Assembly (NCBI GenBank): GCA_036489495.1
Contig: DASXFR010000036.1
Span: forward strand, 1 to 37,593
Reading direction: 5' to 3'
DNA from: DASZIT01 sp036489495
GTDB taxonomy: Bacteria; Actinomycetota; Acidimicrobiia; Acidimicrobiales; RAAP-2
Length of the DNA: 37,593 bases
In this document: positions 24,632 through 31,400 of the stretch, piece by piece
Layout: every line of letters starts with the position of its first letter
Numbering within the stretch: the first letter of the stretch is position 1
Position numbers and translations under genes: made by a program
The notes under the pieces: model-generated
Databases searched by the model: none
Told to the model about the DNA's origin: nothing
Seen by the model: only the letters and a program-made list of their open reading frames with translations

Positions 24632-25027
24632 GTGAGTACCACCGAGAAGCCGACCAATTACAAGGCCACGCCGGTCCCGTTCACCGCGGCCGAGCTGGCC
24701 GAGGTGACCTACAACGCCGACGGTCTGGTGCCGGCCATCGTCCAAGACGCCTCCGACCACGTCGTGCTGATGTTCGCCTGGATGAACGCCGACTCGTTGA
24801 AGAAGACGCTGGAGACCGGGCGCACCTGGTTCTGGAGCCGCAGCCGCCAGGAGTTCTGGTGCAAGGGCGAGACCTCCGGCGACCGTCAGTATGTACGCAG
24901 CCTCAGCTACGACTGCGATGGCGACGTGCTGCTGGTGGTCGTCGATCAGGAGGGGAAAGGCGCCTGCCACACCGGCAACCGCTCCTGCTTCTACCGGTCC
25001 TTCGGCGACACCGCCGCTCCCACATGA
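24632..25027 (+). CDS. hisI: Phosphoribosyl-AMP cyclohydrolase
   Basis: 131 residues, the single-domain enzyme without the HisE pyrophosphatase. It opens the adenine ring of PR-AMP. The zinc/magnesium motifs are present: DGLVPAIVQDASDHVVLMFA, the WFWSRSRQEFWCKGETSGD block, SYDCDGDVLL and ACHTGNRSCFYRSF with paired Cys ligands. The GTG start has only a weak upstream ribosome site. The stop overlaps trpE (ATGA), a hisI-trpE pairing that is common in actinobacteria. Confidence 0.94.
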   Translation: MSTTEKPTNYKATPVPFTAAELAEVTYNADGLVPAIVQDASDHVVLMFAWMNADSLKKTLETGRTWFWSRSRQEFWCKGETSGDRQYVRSLSYDCDGDVLLVVVDQEGKGACHTGNRSCFYRSFGDTAAPT

Positions 25028-26592
25028 CGATCCCCGAACCCAGCTCCGGTTCCGGACCGGGCGCCGTCGGCTTCCGCTCCCTGGCCGCCAAGCACCGGAT
25101 CGTCCCGGTCTGGCGCGAGCTGATCGCCGACACCATCACCCCGGTCGGGGTGTTCCTCCAGATCGTCGGCCACGGTGACCGGGTCGGATTCCTGCTCGAG
25201 TCGGTGGAGGGCGGGGAGCGCTGGGGCCGCTACTCGTTCGTCGGGCGCAATCCGCTGGCCACCGTCAAGGCGGTGGGCAACGCGGTGACCACCTCCGGGC
25301 CGGTGGATCTCGATGCGGTGACCGACGACGCCGTCACCGGGGACCGCGGGGTGTTGGCGGCCATGGAAGCCATCCTCAACGCCTTCGAGTCGCCCGAGCT
25401 GCCCGATCTCCCGCCGCTCCACGCCGGGCTGGTCGGCTATCTCGGCTACGACGTGGTCCGGGAGGTCGAACACCTCCCCGACACCCCGCCCGACGACCTC
25501 GGCCACCCGGACGCCATCCTGGCCGTCATCGGCCAGCTGGCCGCCTTCGACCACTGGCGCCAGCGGGTGGTGCTGATCGACAACGTGGTCATCGACCCGT
25601 CGTGGGGGGCCGACGAGCTCGACGTCGCCTATGTCGCCGCCCAGGAGCGGCTGGACGAGCTGACCGCTGACTGCTTCCGCCGGATCGACGAGCCGGCCCG
25701 CCTCCTGCCCATGAAGGCTCCGGCCCCGGGCGACGTGGTGCGCACCATGTCCGATGGGCTCTACCAGGACGCGGTCCGGGCGGCCAAAGACCACGTCACC
25801 GCCGGGGACGTCTTCCAGGTGGTGCTCTCCCAGCGGTTCGACCTTCCCTCCCTGGGGGTCGACCCTTTCGATGTCTACCGGGTGCTCCGGCTGGTCAACC
25901 CGAGCCCGTACCTGTACTTCCTCCGGTTCCCCGAAGTCACGGTGGTCGGCGCCTCTCCCGAGCCGATGGTCCGCCTCCGCGACGGCACGGTGATCTCCCG
26001 GCCCATCGCCGGGTCGCGGCCCCGGGGCCGGACCCCGGAGGAGGATCTCCGGCTCCAGGGGGAGCTGATCGAGGATCCGAAGGAGGTGGCCGAGCACGTG
26101 ATGTTGGTGGACCTGGCCCGCAACGACGTCGGCCGGGTGGTGTCGTTCGGGACTGAACAGATCGACGAATTGATGGTGGTGGAGCGCTACAGCCATATCA
26201 TGCACATAACCTCGCAGGTGTCCGGACGGCTGGCCCCGGGGAAGGGGCCCATCGACGTGCTGCGGGCCACCCTTCCGGCCGGCACCCTGTCGGGGGCACC
26301 CAAGGTGCGGGCCATGGAGATCATCGACGATCTCGAACCGACCAAGCGCGGGATCTACGGCGGGGTGGTGGGCTATCTCGACTTCTCCGGGAACCTCGAC
26401 ACCGCCATCGCCATCCGCACCATGACGGTGAGCCCCGACGGTCGCGCCTCGGTCCAGGCCGGTGCCGGGATCGTCGCCGACAGCGACCCGGCGTCGGAGA
26501 ACTCGGAGTGCGCCGACAAGGCGGCGTCGATGCTGTCGGCGGTGGCCATGACCCGGGCCACCACAGTCGCCAGCGACGCGAGACAGCCATGA
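25024..26592 (+). CDS. trpE: Anthranilate synthase component I
   Basis: 522 residues. It makes anthranilate from chorismate with ammonia from TrpG, the first step of tryptophan synthesis. The N-terminal regulatory domain holds FLLESVEGGERWGRYSFVGR, whose LLES motif is the tryptophan feedback site, and NPSPYLYFLRFPE contributes to it. Catalytic motifs: VGASPEPMVRL, PIAGSRPRGRTPEED, MLVDLARNDVGRV, AGTLSGAPKVRAMEII and GIYGGVVGYLDFSGNLD. The start overlaps hisI and the stop overlaps ygfZ, so the three are coupled. No trpG, trpC or other trp gene lies in the window. Confidence 0.96.
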   Translation: MTIPEPSSGSGPGAVGFRSLAAKHRIVPVWRELIADTITPVGVFLQIVGHGDRVGFLLESVEGGERWGRYSFVGRNPLATVKAVGNAVTTSGPVDLDAVTDDAVTGDRGVLAAMEAILNAFESPELPDLPPLHAGLVGYLGYDVVREVEHLPDTPPDDLGHPDAILAVIGQLAAFDHWRQRVVLIDNVVIDPSWGADELDVAYVAAQERLDELTADCFRRIDEPARLLPMKAPAPGDVVRTMSDGLYQDAVRAAKDHVTAGDVFQVVLSQRFDLPSLGVDPFDVYRVLRLVNPSPYLYFLRFPEVTVVGASPEPMVRLRDGTVISRPIAGSRPRGRTPEEDLRLQGELIEDPKEVAEHVMLVDLARNDVGRVVSFGTEQIDELMVVERYSHIMHITSQVSGRLAPGKGPIDVLRATLPAGTLSGAPKVRAMEIIDDLEPTKRGIYGGVVGYLDFSGNLDTAIAIRTMTVSPDGRASVQAGAGIVADSDPASENSECADKAASMLSAVAMTRATTVASDARQP

Positions 26593-27569
26593 GGGTGGCC
26601 GCCCATCCCGACCTGCTGGCCGGCTACCGCGCCCTGCGCACCTCGGTGGCCGCCCACCGGCTCGACCGGGATGTGCTGTTGGTGTCGGGTCCGGATGCCT
26701 CCACCTACCTGCAAGGGCAGGCCAGCCAGGACGTGGCCGGACTCGGAGTGGGAGCCACCGCCGAGTCGCTGCTCCTCAGCCCCCAGGGAAAGCTGGACGC
26801 CTTCATCCGGGTGACCCGCACCGGGACCGACGACTTCGTCCTCGACACCGATCCCGGGTTCGGCGAGGTGGTGAAGGCCCGGCTGGAGCGGTTCCGGCTA
26901 CGGGTGAAGGTGGACATCGAGCCGCAGTCGTGGCAGTGCCTGGCCGTCCGCGGCCCCGACGCCCAGCCGGCGGTGGTGGTGTCGGCCGCGGCCGAGGCCG
27001 ACCCGTCGGTGCTGCGGCTGCCGGTCGACTGGCCCGGGTTCACCGGCTTCGACCTGTTGGGCCCGGCCACCGGCGGTGCGGGGGCCGACGCCTGGGTGGT
27101 GGACACGGTGGTGCGAAGCGGCCCCGACGCCTTCGAGGCGGTCCGCATCGAGGCCGGGCTCCCAGTCAACGGGAGCGAGCTCACCGAGGCGACCATCGCC
27201 GCCGAGGCCGGGTTGGTGGAGCGGACGGTGTCGTTCGACAAGGGCTGTTTCACTGGTCAGGAGCTGGTAGCCCGGCTCGACTCCCGGGGGTCGAAGGTGG
27301 CCAGGAAGCTGGCCGGTCTGGTGGTCGGAACCGGGAGCGATGCCGACGGGCTCCCTCCGGTCGGAGCCGCGGTGTGGACCTCCGACGGTGAACATGAGGT
27401 CGGGCACCTCTCCTCGGTGGCGTGGTCGCCCCAGTTCGACGCACCGGTGGCGCTGGCCACCCTCCACCGCCGGGTCACCCCTCCCGAGACGGTCCAGTTG
27501 CGGTGGGACGTGGATGGCGCCGCCGTCCAGATCGACGCCGACGCCCGGACACTGCCGCTGGTCACTTAA
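26589..27569 (+). CDS. ygfZ: YgfZ/GcvT-domain protein (folate-binding iron-sulfur cluster factor)
   Basis: 326 residues with GcvT-like fold. It carries the family-defining KGCFTGQELVARLDSRG (K-G-C-x-T-G-Q-E), whose Cys is conserved in YgfZ/IBA57, plus VSGPDASTYLQGQASQDV near the start and EAVRIEAGLPVNGSEL. In E. coli and mitochondria these proteins help assemble or repair [4Fe-4S] enzymes with tetrahydrofolate. ATG 26589 overlaps the trpE stop (ATGA). It ends 16 bases before the convergent VOC gene. Confidence 0.9.
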   Translation: MRVAAHPDLLAGYRALRTSVAAHRLDRDVLLVSGPDASTYLQGQASQDVAGLGVGATAESLLLSPQGKLDAFIRVTRTGTDDFVLDTDPGFGEVVKARLERFRLRVKVDIEPQSWQCLAVRGPDAQPAVVVSAAAEADPSVLRLPVDWPGFTGFDLLGPATGGAGADAWVVDTVVRSGPDAFEAVRIEAGLPVNGSELTEATIAAEAGLVERTVSFDKGCFTGQELVARLDSRGSKVARKLAGLVVGTGSDADGLPPVGAAVWTSDGEHEVGHLSSVAWSPQFDAPVALATLHRRVTPPETVQLRWDVDGAAVQIDADARTLPLVT

Positions 27570-27585
27570 AGCCGGGCGCGTTGTC

Positions 27586-28026
27586 TCAGCTCAGCGGCTC
27601 GGCCAGCCCGAGGATGATGCCGCTCGGCCCGCGGAGATAGCAGAGCCGGTAGCTGTCCTCGAAGCGCGTCACTTCGCCAACGAGTTCGGTGCCGTGGGTG
27701 CGGAGGCGGGCGAGAGTGTCCTCGATGTCGTCGACGGCGAACATCACCCGGTGCAGGCCCAGCGTGTTGGCCGGGCTGATCTCCGGCTCGGGGGTGATCG
27801 CCGTCGGGGTGTGGTACTTCGCCAGTTCGAGCCGGCCCGGGGCGTCCGGGATCCGCATCATCGCGATCTCGCTTCGCATGTCGTCGAGCCCGACGACCTT
27901 TCCCGCCCAGCTTCCATCGATCAGCATTCTGCCTTCCAGCTCCATGCCGAGTTCGGTGAAGAACGCCACCGCGGCGTCGAGGTCGTCGACGACGATGCCG
28001 ACGTTGTCCATGCGCTGAATCGTCAT
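27586..28026 (-). CDS. Glyoxalase/VOC family protein (second copy type)
   Basis: 146 residues, one VOC domain: IQRMDNVGIVVDDLDAAVAF at the N-terminus, then MRIPDAPGRLELAKY (Glu ligand), LHRVMFAVDDIEDTLARL (His ligand) and YLRGPSGIILGLAE. The metal-ligand pattern is that of active VOC enzymes; the substrate is unknown. It is not closely similar to the VOC protein at 23714. ATG 28026 has TATCCT seven bases upstream; the longer in-frame reading starting near 28224 crosses the divergent promoter and is rejected. Confidence 0.85.
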   Translation of the reverse strand: MTIQRMDNVGIVVDDLDAAVAFFTELGMELEGRMLIDGSWAGKVVGLDDMRSEIAMMRIPDAPGRLELAKYHTPTAITPEPEISPANTLGLHRVMFAVDDIEDTLARLRTHGTELVGEVTRFEDSYRLCYLRGPSGIILGLAEPLS

Positions 28027-28033
28027 GTCCCCG

Positions 28034-28039
28034 AGGATA
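28034..28039 (-). promoter_or_regulatory. Leaderless-type -10 box for the minus-strand VOC gene
   Basis: Minus-strand TATCCT, seven bases, then ATG at 28026. Confidence 0.5.
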
Positions 28040-28178
28040 GGGGCCGGGTCCGACCCCGTCGGCGCCGCCCCGGCACCCCCAGGATGTTGGCCGTGCCGTC
28101 GTTCGAGTCGGTGTTCGCCACCCATCTCGCCAATCCACGGAAATGCACCAGCTTTCAGGCACGGGACGAGGCATCCGG

Positions 28179-28207
28179 TTGTGACCAGGGATTCGGGCGA
28201 ACATAAT
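28179..28207 (+). promoter_or_regulatory. Sigma70-type promoter of the VC0807-like gene
   Basis: TTGTGA (28179-28184), 17 bases, CATAAT (28202-28207), the best full promoter in the window. Its predicted start point is about 28214, directly at the GTG codon 28215. The ATG at 28206 overlaps the -10 box and so would not be in the mRNA. Confidence 0.6.
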
Positions 28208-28214
28208 GACCGCA

Positions 28215-29069
28215 GTGGATGCACGAGCTGAAGGTGGGGAGTCGGGGGAGATCACCGGCCAAGAGCCGGAGATCACTCTCGAAGAGCCCGCCACCTTCGT
28301 CTTTCCCCACGACCCCCGGGATGGCTGGGAGCCCGGAGCGCCGTCGCTCAAGGCCATAGGGCCGAGCGCCATCTTCGGGGCGGTGATTCCCCTCGGGGTG
28401 TACTACCTGGTCCGCCGGTCGGTCGGGGGGGATGCCCCGGCCCTGGCCCTGGCCGGGATACCGGCCGCGCTGTGGGTGGGCATCGAGTGGATCCGTCAGC
28501 GGAGGATCGACCCGATCGGAGCCATCGTCCTGTTCGGCTTCATCGCCGGGCTGTTCACCTCCTACGCCCTCGGCGGGAGCGCCTTCGTGCTCAAGGTCCG
28601 TGACTCGGCCTTCACCTTCATCTTCGGGTTGGCCTGTCTGATCTCGCAATACGTCGGGCGCCGCCCGATCATCTTCTACATCGGCCGGGCGCTGTCGGCG
28701 GGTGACGACCCGGTCCGCCGGGAGGCGTTCGACGGGCTGTGGGAGATGGCCCCGGCCCGGGTCCTGTTCGGCATGATCAATACCGCCTGGGGCGTCGGGC
28801 TCATCTGTGACGCCGCGGCTCGGGTCCTGCTGGCGCTGGTGCTTCCCACCGGCCCGTTTTTGGCCGTCTCCCCGGTGGTCGGCGGCGTGTTCATCGGGAG
28901 TCTGCTCGCCTTCACCATCTGGCTGTCCAGGTGGGGACGGAACCGGGCGGAGTCGGCCATGGATGCCGGCTTCCCGGAGGGCGCCGGGACGGTACGGGGG
29001 ATGCTGCATTACCGCCGCACCAACGCGGCGGCGAGGGCGGTCACCATCCCCGTCGAGAATCCGGGCTGA
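28215..29069 (+). CDS. VC0807-like polytopic membrane protein
   Basis: 284 residues if started at GTG 28215. An acidic, disordered N-terminus of about 45 residues is followed by six or so hydrophobic helices. Family-like blocks include FGAVIPLGVYYLVRRSVGGD, ALWVGIEWIRQRRIDPIGAI, FTFIFGLACLISQYVGRRPI and IFYIGRAL. The VC0807/septation-protein-A-like family has no established function. An ATG at 28206 would add three residues, but it lies within the -10 box. It precedes a set of small membrane proteins on the same strand, 111 bases away. Confidence 0.75.
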   Translation: MDARAEGGESGEITGQEPEITLEEPATFVFPHDPRDGWEPGAPSLKAIGPSAIFGAVIPLGVYYLVRRSVGGDAPALALAGIPAALWVGIEWIRQRRIDPIGAIVLFGFIAGLFTSYALGGSAFVLKVRDSAFTFIFGLACLISQYVGRRPIIFYIGRALSAGDDPVRREAFDGLWEMAPARVLFGMINTAWGVGLICDAAARVLLALVLPTGPFLAVSPVVGGVFIGSLLAFTIWLSRWGRNRAESAMDAGFPEGAGTVRGMLHYRRTNAAARAVTIPVENPG

Positions 29070-29112
29070 CCCGACCGGGAACGCCTATCCCGGGAGAACC
29101 CGTGGCCTTGCC

Positions 29113-29118
29113 TATAGT
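29113..29118 (+). promoter_or_regulatory. Possible -10 box for the small membrane-protein cassette
   Basis: TATAGT, about 62 bases before the GTG at 29181. No matching -35 box. If used, the mRNA has a short leader with a GAGGAGG ribosome site, unlike the leaderless units in this window. Confidence 0.35.
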
Positions 29119-29180
29119 TGCCAAAGGCGAGAGCCCCGGGACGGCGATGCAACCGGGGACCACGACACCCGAGGAGGACC

Positions 29181-29546
29181 GTGACCCCAGGCCGGAAGGA
29201 CAACGACAAGGGCAGCGGCCGGATCCAGGCCATGGGTGGCGAGACCCTGCAATTGGTCGTCGATTACGTCAAGCAGGAGACCCTGCAGCCGTTGAAGGGT
29301 CTGGGCCGGTTCATCGTCTTCGGGGTGGCCGGGTCGGTGGTGCTGGGCATCGGCCTGGTGATCGCCGCGGTGGGGCTGCTCCGGGTGCTGCAGGCGGAAA
29401 CCGGGAGCACCTTCGCGGGGAACTGGTCGTGGGCTCCCTACCTGATCTGCCTGGTGGCGGTGGTGGCGGTGGCCGTGGTGGCGGCGTTGGCGGTCAAGCG
29501 GGGCCAGGGTCGGCGGCAACTCGAACGAGACAAGGAGACAGCATGA
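29181..29546 (+). CDS. Small two-helix membrane protein (phage-holin-III-like / Act_Holin type)
   Basis: 121 residues. A charged N-terminus and amphipathic segment (GGETLQLVVDYVKQETLQPL) lead into two long hydrophobic helices, about 46-72 and 85-107, and a basic end. Actinobacterial proteins of this layout are often annotated as holin-superfamily or phage-holin-like, but there is no phage context here. The GTG start follows GAGGAGG. The stop overlaps the next gene (ATGA). The function is not known. Confidence 0.72.
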   Translation: MTPGRKDNDKGSGRIQAMGGETLQLVVDYVKQETLQPLKGLGRFIVFGVAGSVVLGIGLVIAAVGLLRVLQAETGSTFAGNWSWAPYLICLVAVVAVAVVAALAVKRGQGRRQLERDKETA

Positions 29547-29755
29547 GCCCGGTATCGGGAACCATCACCCGCGACGACATCGAGGCCCGCTTCCGCGAGC
29601 TCAACGGCGAGGTCGCCACCGAGGTCGAGTCGGCCCGGTCCAAGCTGCTGGTGGCCGGGGCGGCGGCGGTGGTGGTGGTGATCACCATCGCCTTCCTGGC
29701 CGGTCGGCGGCGGGGGCGGAGCCGTTCGACGGTCGTCGAAGTCCGGCGGATCTGA
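29543..29755 (+). CDS. Small single-helix membrane protein
   Basis: 70 residues. An acidic, helical N-terminal half (TRDDIEARFRELNGEVATEV) is followed by one hydrophobic helix (LLVAGAAAVVVVITIAFLAG) and a highly basic tail (RRRGRSRSTVVEVRRI), so the C-terminus is probably cytoplasmic. No family recognised with confidence. AAGGAG lies about six bases before the ATG, which overlaps the previous stop. Confidence 0.72.
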   Translation: MSPVSGTITRDDIEARFRELNGEVATEVESARSKLLVAGAAAVVVVITIAFLAGRRRGRSRSTVVEVRRI

Positions 29756-29758
29756 ACC

Positions 29759-29974
29759 GTGGAGCGCCTCCTCCGCTATTTCGTGAAGAACGGGTTCCGC
29801 CGCGGCTTCCGGGGTGAGCACCCGATCTGGTTCGTGGTCGGGGTGTCGGCCTGGTTGCTCATCCGGGCCCGCCGCCACGACGATGATGTCGTCTACCGGA
29901 CGGTCCTCCGTCCGGGTGAACGGCTGGCGGTGGTGACCCGGGAGCCGGGTTCCGCCGAACCGTCCGGCGATTGA
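29759..29974 (+). CDS. Small basic protein with one hydrophobic segment
   Basis: 71 residues: a basic start (MERLLRYFVKNGFRRGFRG), a hydrophobic stretch HPIWFVVGVSAWLLIRARRH, then a soluble tail. It begins three bases after the previous gene and ends overlapping the proposed TTG start of trmI. The tight packing and matching codon use support a real gene. Function unknown; a role with its two neighbours at the membrane is inference. Confidence 0.68.
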   Translation: MERLLRYFVKNGFRRGFRGEHPIWFVVGVSAWLLIRARRHDDDVVYRTVLRPGERLAVVTREPGSAEPSGD

Positions 29975-30816
29975 CGGCGGTGGGCGACGAGGTCGAACCG
30001 GCAACGCTCCGCGACGGTGAACGGGTGCTGCTGGTCGACGCCAAGGAGCGTCAGTATCTGATCACCCTGCGGGCCGGGGCCAACTTCCACACCCACATGG
30101 GCATCGTCGGTCACGACGACCTGATCGGCGCCGCCGATGGATCCACCGTCACCGGCAGCACCGGGCGCCGCTTTCTGGTCGTCCGCCCGACGCTGTCGGA
30201 CGTGGTGCTGAAGATGCCCCGGGGAGCCCAGGTGATCTACCCGAAGGACCTGGCCGCCATCATGGTGCTGGCCGACATCGCCCCAGGGGTGTCGGTGCTG
30301 GAGGCGGGGGTGGGATCGGGGGCACTGTCCATGGCCCTCCTGCGGGCCGGGGCCGAGGTGGTCGGCTACGAGTTGCGGGAGGACTTCGCCGAACGGGCCC
30401 GAGCCAACGTGGAGGCCCTGGTGGGGGAGCGCCCCCGCTACCGGGTGGAGATCCGGGACATCTACGACGGCATCGAGGAGCGGGGGCTCGATCGGATTGT
30501 CCTCGACCTGCCCGAACCCTGGAGGGTGCTGCCTCATGCCGAGATGGCCATGCGCTCGGGGGGCATCCTCTGCTGTTATCTGCCCACCATCAATCAGACG
30601 TCGGAACTCCGCAACGCCCTCGCCCACTCCGCCTTCGGGATGGCCGCCACCGTCGAGGTCCTTTACCGCACCTGGCACGTGGAGGCCCGATCGGTCCGCC
30701 CCGACCATCGGATGGTCGGGCACACCGGCTTTCTCACCACCGCCCGGCTCCTGGTTCCGGACACCGAGGCGGCTCCCTACAACGCCAAGAAGTACGGCGC
30801 CGACGGCGAAACCTGA
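29971..30816 (+). CDS. trmI: tRNA (adenine-58-N1)-methyltransferase TrmI
   Basis: 281 residues from the TTG; GTG 29980 is an equally good start. It has an N-terminal beta domain (LLVDAKERQYLITLRAG, HTHMGIVGHDDLIG) and a class I SAM domain: VLEAGVGSGALSMALLRAGA, IVLDLPEPWRVLPHAE and CCYLPTINQTSEL. It methylates A58 in the tRNA T-loop. Mycobacterial TrmI (Rv2118c) is also encoded close to the Mpa ATPase gene, so the neighbourhood is conserved. C-terminal YNAKKYG is typical of the family. Confidence 0.92.
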   Translation: MTAVGDEVEPATLRDGERVLLVDAKERQYLITLRAGANFHTHMGIVGHDDLIGAADGSTVTGSTGRRFLVVRPTLSDVVLKMPRGAQVIYPKDLAAIMVLADIAPGVSVLEAGVGSGALSMALLRAGAEVVGYELREDFAERARANVEALVGERPRYRVEIRDIYDGIEERGLDRIVLDLPEPWRVLPHAEMAMRSGGILCCYLPTINQTSELRNALAHSAFGMAATVEVLYRTWHVEARSVRPDHRMVGHTGFLTTARLLVPDTEAAPYNAKKYGADGET

Positions 30817-30826
30817 CGCCGAATTG

Positions 30827-30841
30827 GCCGGCGACGCCGGC
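30827..30841. terminator. GC hairpin between convergent trmI and ferredoxin genes
   Basis: GCCGGC-GAC-GCCGGC forms a 6-bp stem with a 3-base loop in the 85-base convergent gap. There is no T run; weak evidence as a terminator. Confidence 0.3.
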
Positions 30842-30901
30842 ACCGAGCCGGTTCCGAACTGATCGTCGGTCGGTGGGGAGGGCGTCAGTCCGGGGCGGGG
30901 G

Positions 30902-31138
30902 TCAGCTCTGTTCGATGAAGATGCACTCGCCGGGGCACTCCTCGGAGGCCTCCACCACGGCGTCTTCGAGGTCGCTGGGCACGCTGGCCATCCCGGCCGA
31001 GCCGCCCGGCTCGTTCTTCACGTCGGCGCCTTCCTTCACGTAGGCAAGGCCATCATCCAGCAGGGTGAACACCGCGGGGGCGATCTCCTCGCAGAGACCA
31101 TCCCCGGTGCAGAGATCCTGGTCGATCCAGACCTTCAT
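30902..31138 (-). CDS. Small [3Fe-4S]/[4Fe-4S] ferredoxin
   Basis: 78 residues. It starts MKVWIDQDLCTGDGLCEEIA, giving Cys-x2-Asp-x2-Cys where standard ferredoxins have three Cys, and ends EECPGECIFIEQS with the Cys-Pro ligand. With Asp in the second position it could hold a [3Fe-4S] cluster or an Asp-ligated [4Fe-4S]. A 25-residue acidic insert separates the two cluster segments. Such ferredoxins often serve cytochrome P450s, but none is present here. Ribosome site AGGAG lies 11 bases upstream. Divergent from ARC across a 262-base gap that holds a strong palindrome. Confidence 0.88.
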   Translation of the reverse strand: MKVWIDQDLCTGDGLCEEIAPAVFTLLDDGLAYVKEGADVKNEPGGSAGMASVPSDLEDAVVEASEECPGECIFIEQS

Positions 31139-31166
31139 CAGTTGCGACTCTCCTACGTCCATTCCG

Positions 31167-31184
31167 GTCCACAGCGTTGTGGAC
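31167..31184. promoter_or_regulatory. 18-bp palindrome upstream of the ferredoxin gene
   Basis: GTCCACA-GCGT-TGTGGAC, perfect 7-base arms, centred about 37 bases before the ferredoxin ATG. Too short-looped and without a T run to be a terminator, and not near a stop codon. It looks like an operator for a dimeric repressor or activator acting on the ferredoxin promoter. Confidence 0.55.
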
Positions 31185-31367
31185 GGCCGACACGGCGATT
31201 CCGGCGGGTTGACAGCGCCAAACGCCCGCTGCCCGACCCCGAAGGGCCTGGTACCCGACACCTCCATGCTATCCCGAACCGCGCTGGGCCCAAGTTGATG
31301 CCTGTGGCCAGCGGCCAGGCGCATCCGGATGGCATCGGGTGCCGCATGATCCGGCCAACCTCCGGTG

Positions 31368-31373
31368 TATGGT
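31368..31373 (+). promoter_or_regulatory. Possible -10 box for the ARC ATPase gene
   Basis: TATGGT about 27 bases before the GTG at 31401; transcription would begin near 31380, just ahead of GAGGAG (31381-31386). That site is 14 bases from the GTG but only 7 from an ATG at 31394, which opens an 8-codon overlapping frame (see findings). Confidence 0.4.
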
Positions 31374-31400
31374 CGCCAATGAGGAGCCCAGACATGAGAG

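Noticed and set aside
31209..31237. Consensus -35 TTGACA in the arc/ferredoxin gap
   Set aside because: No -10-like sequence occurs at 16-19 bases downstream and no start codon fits; the TATGGT box nearer to arc is a better candidate.
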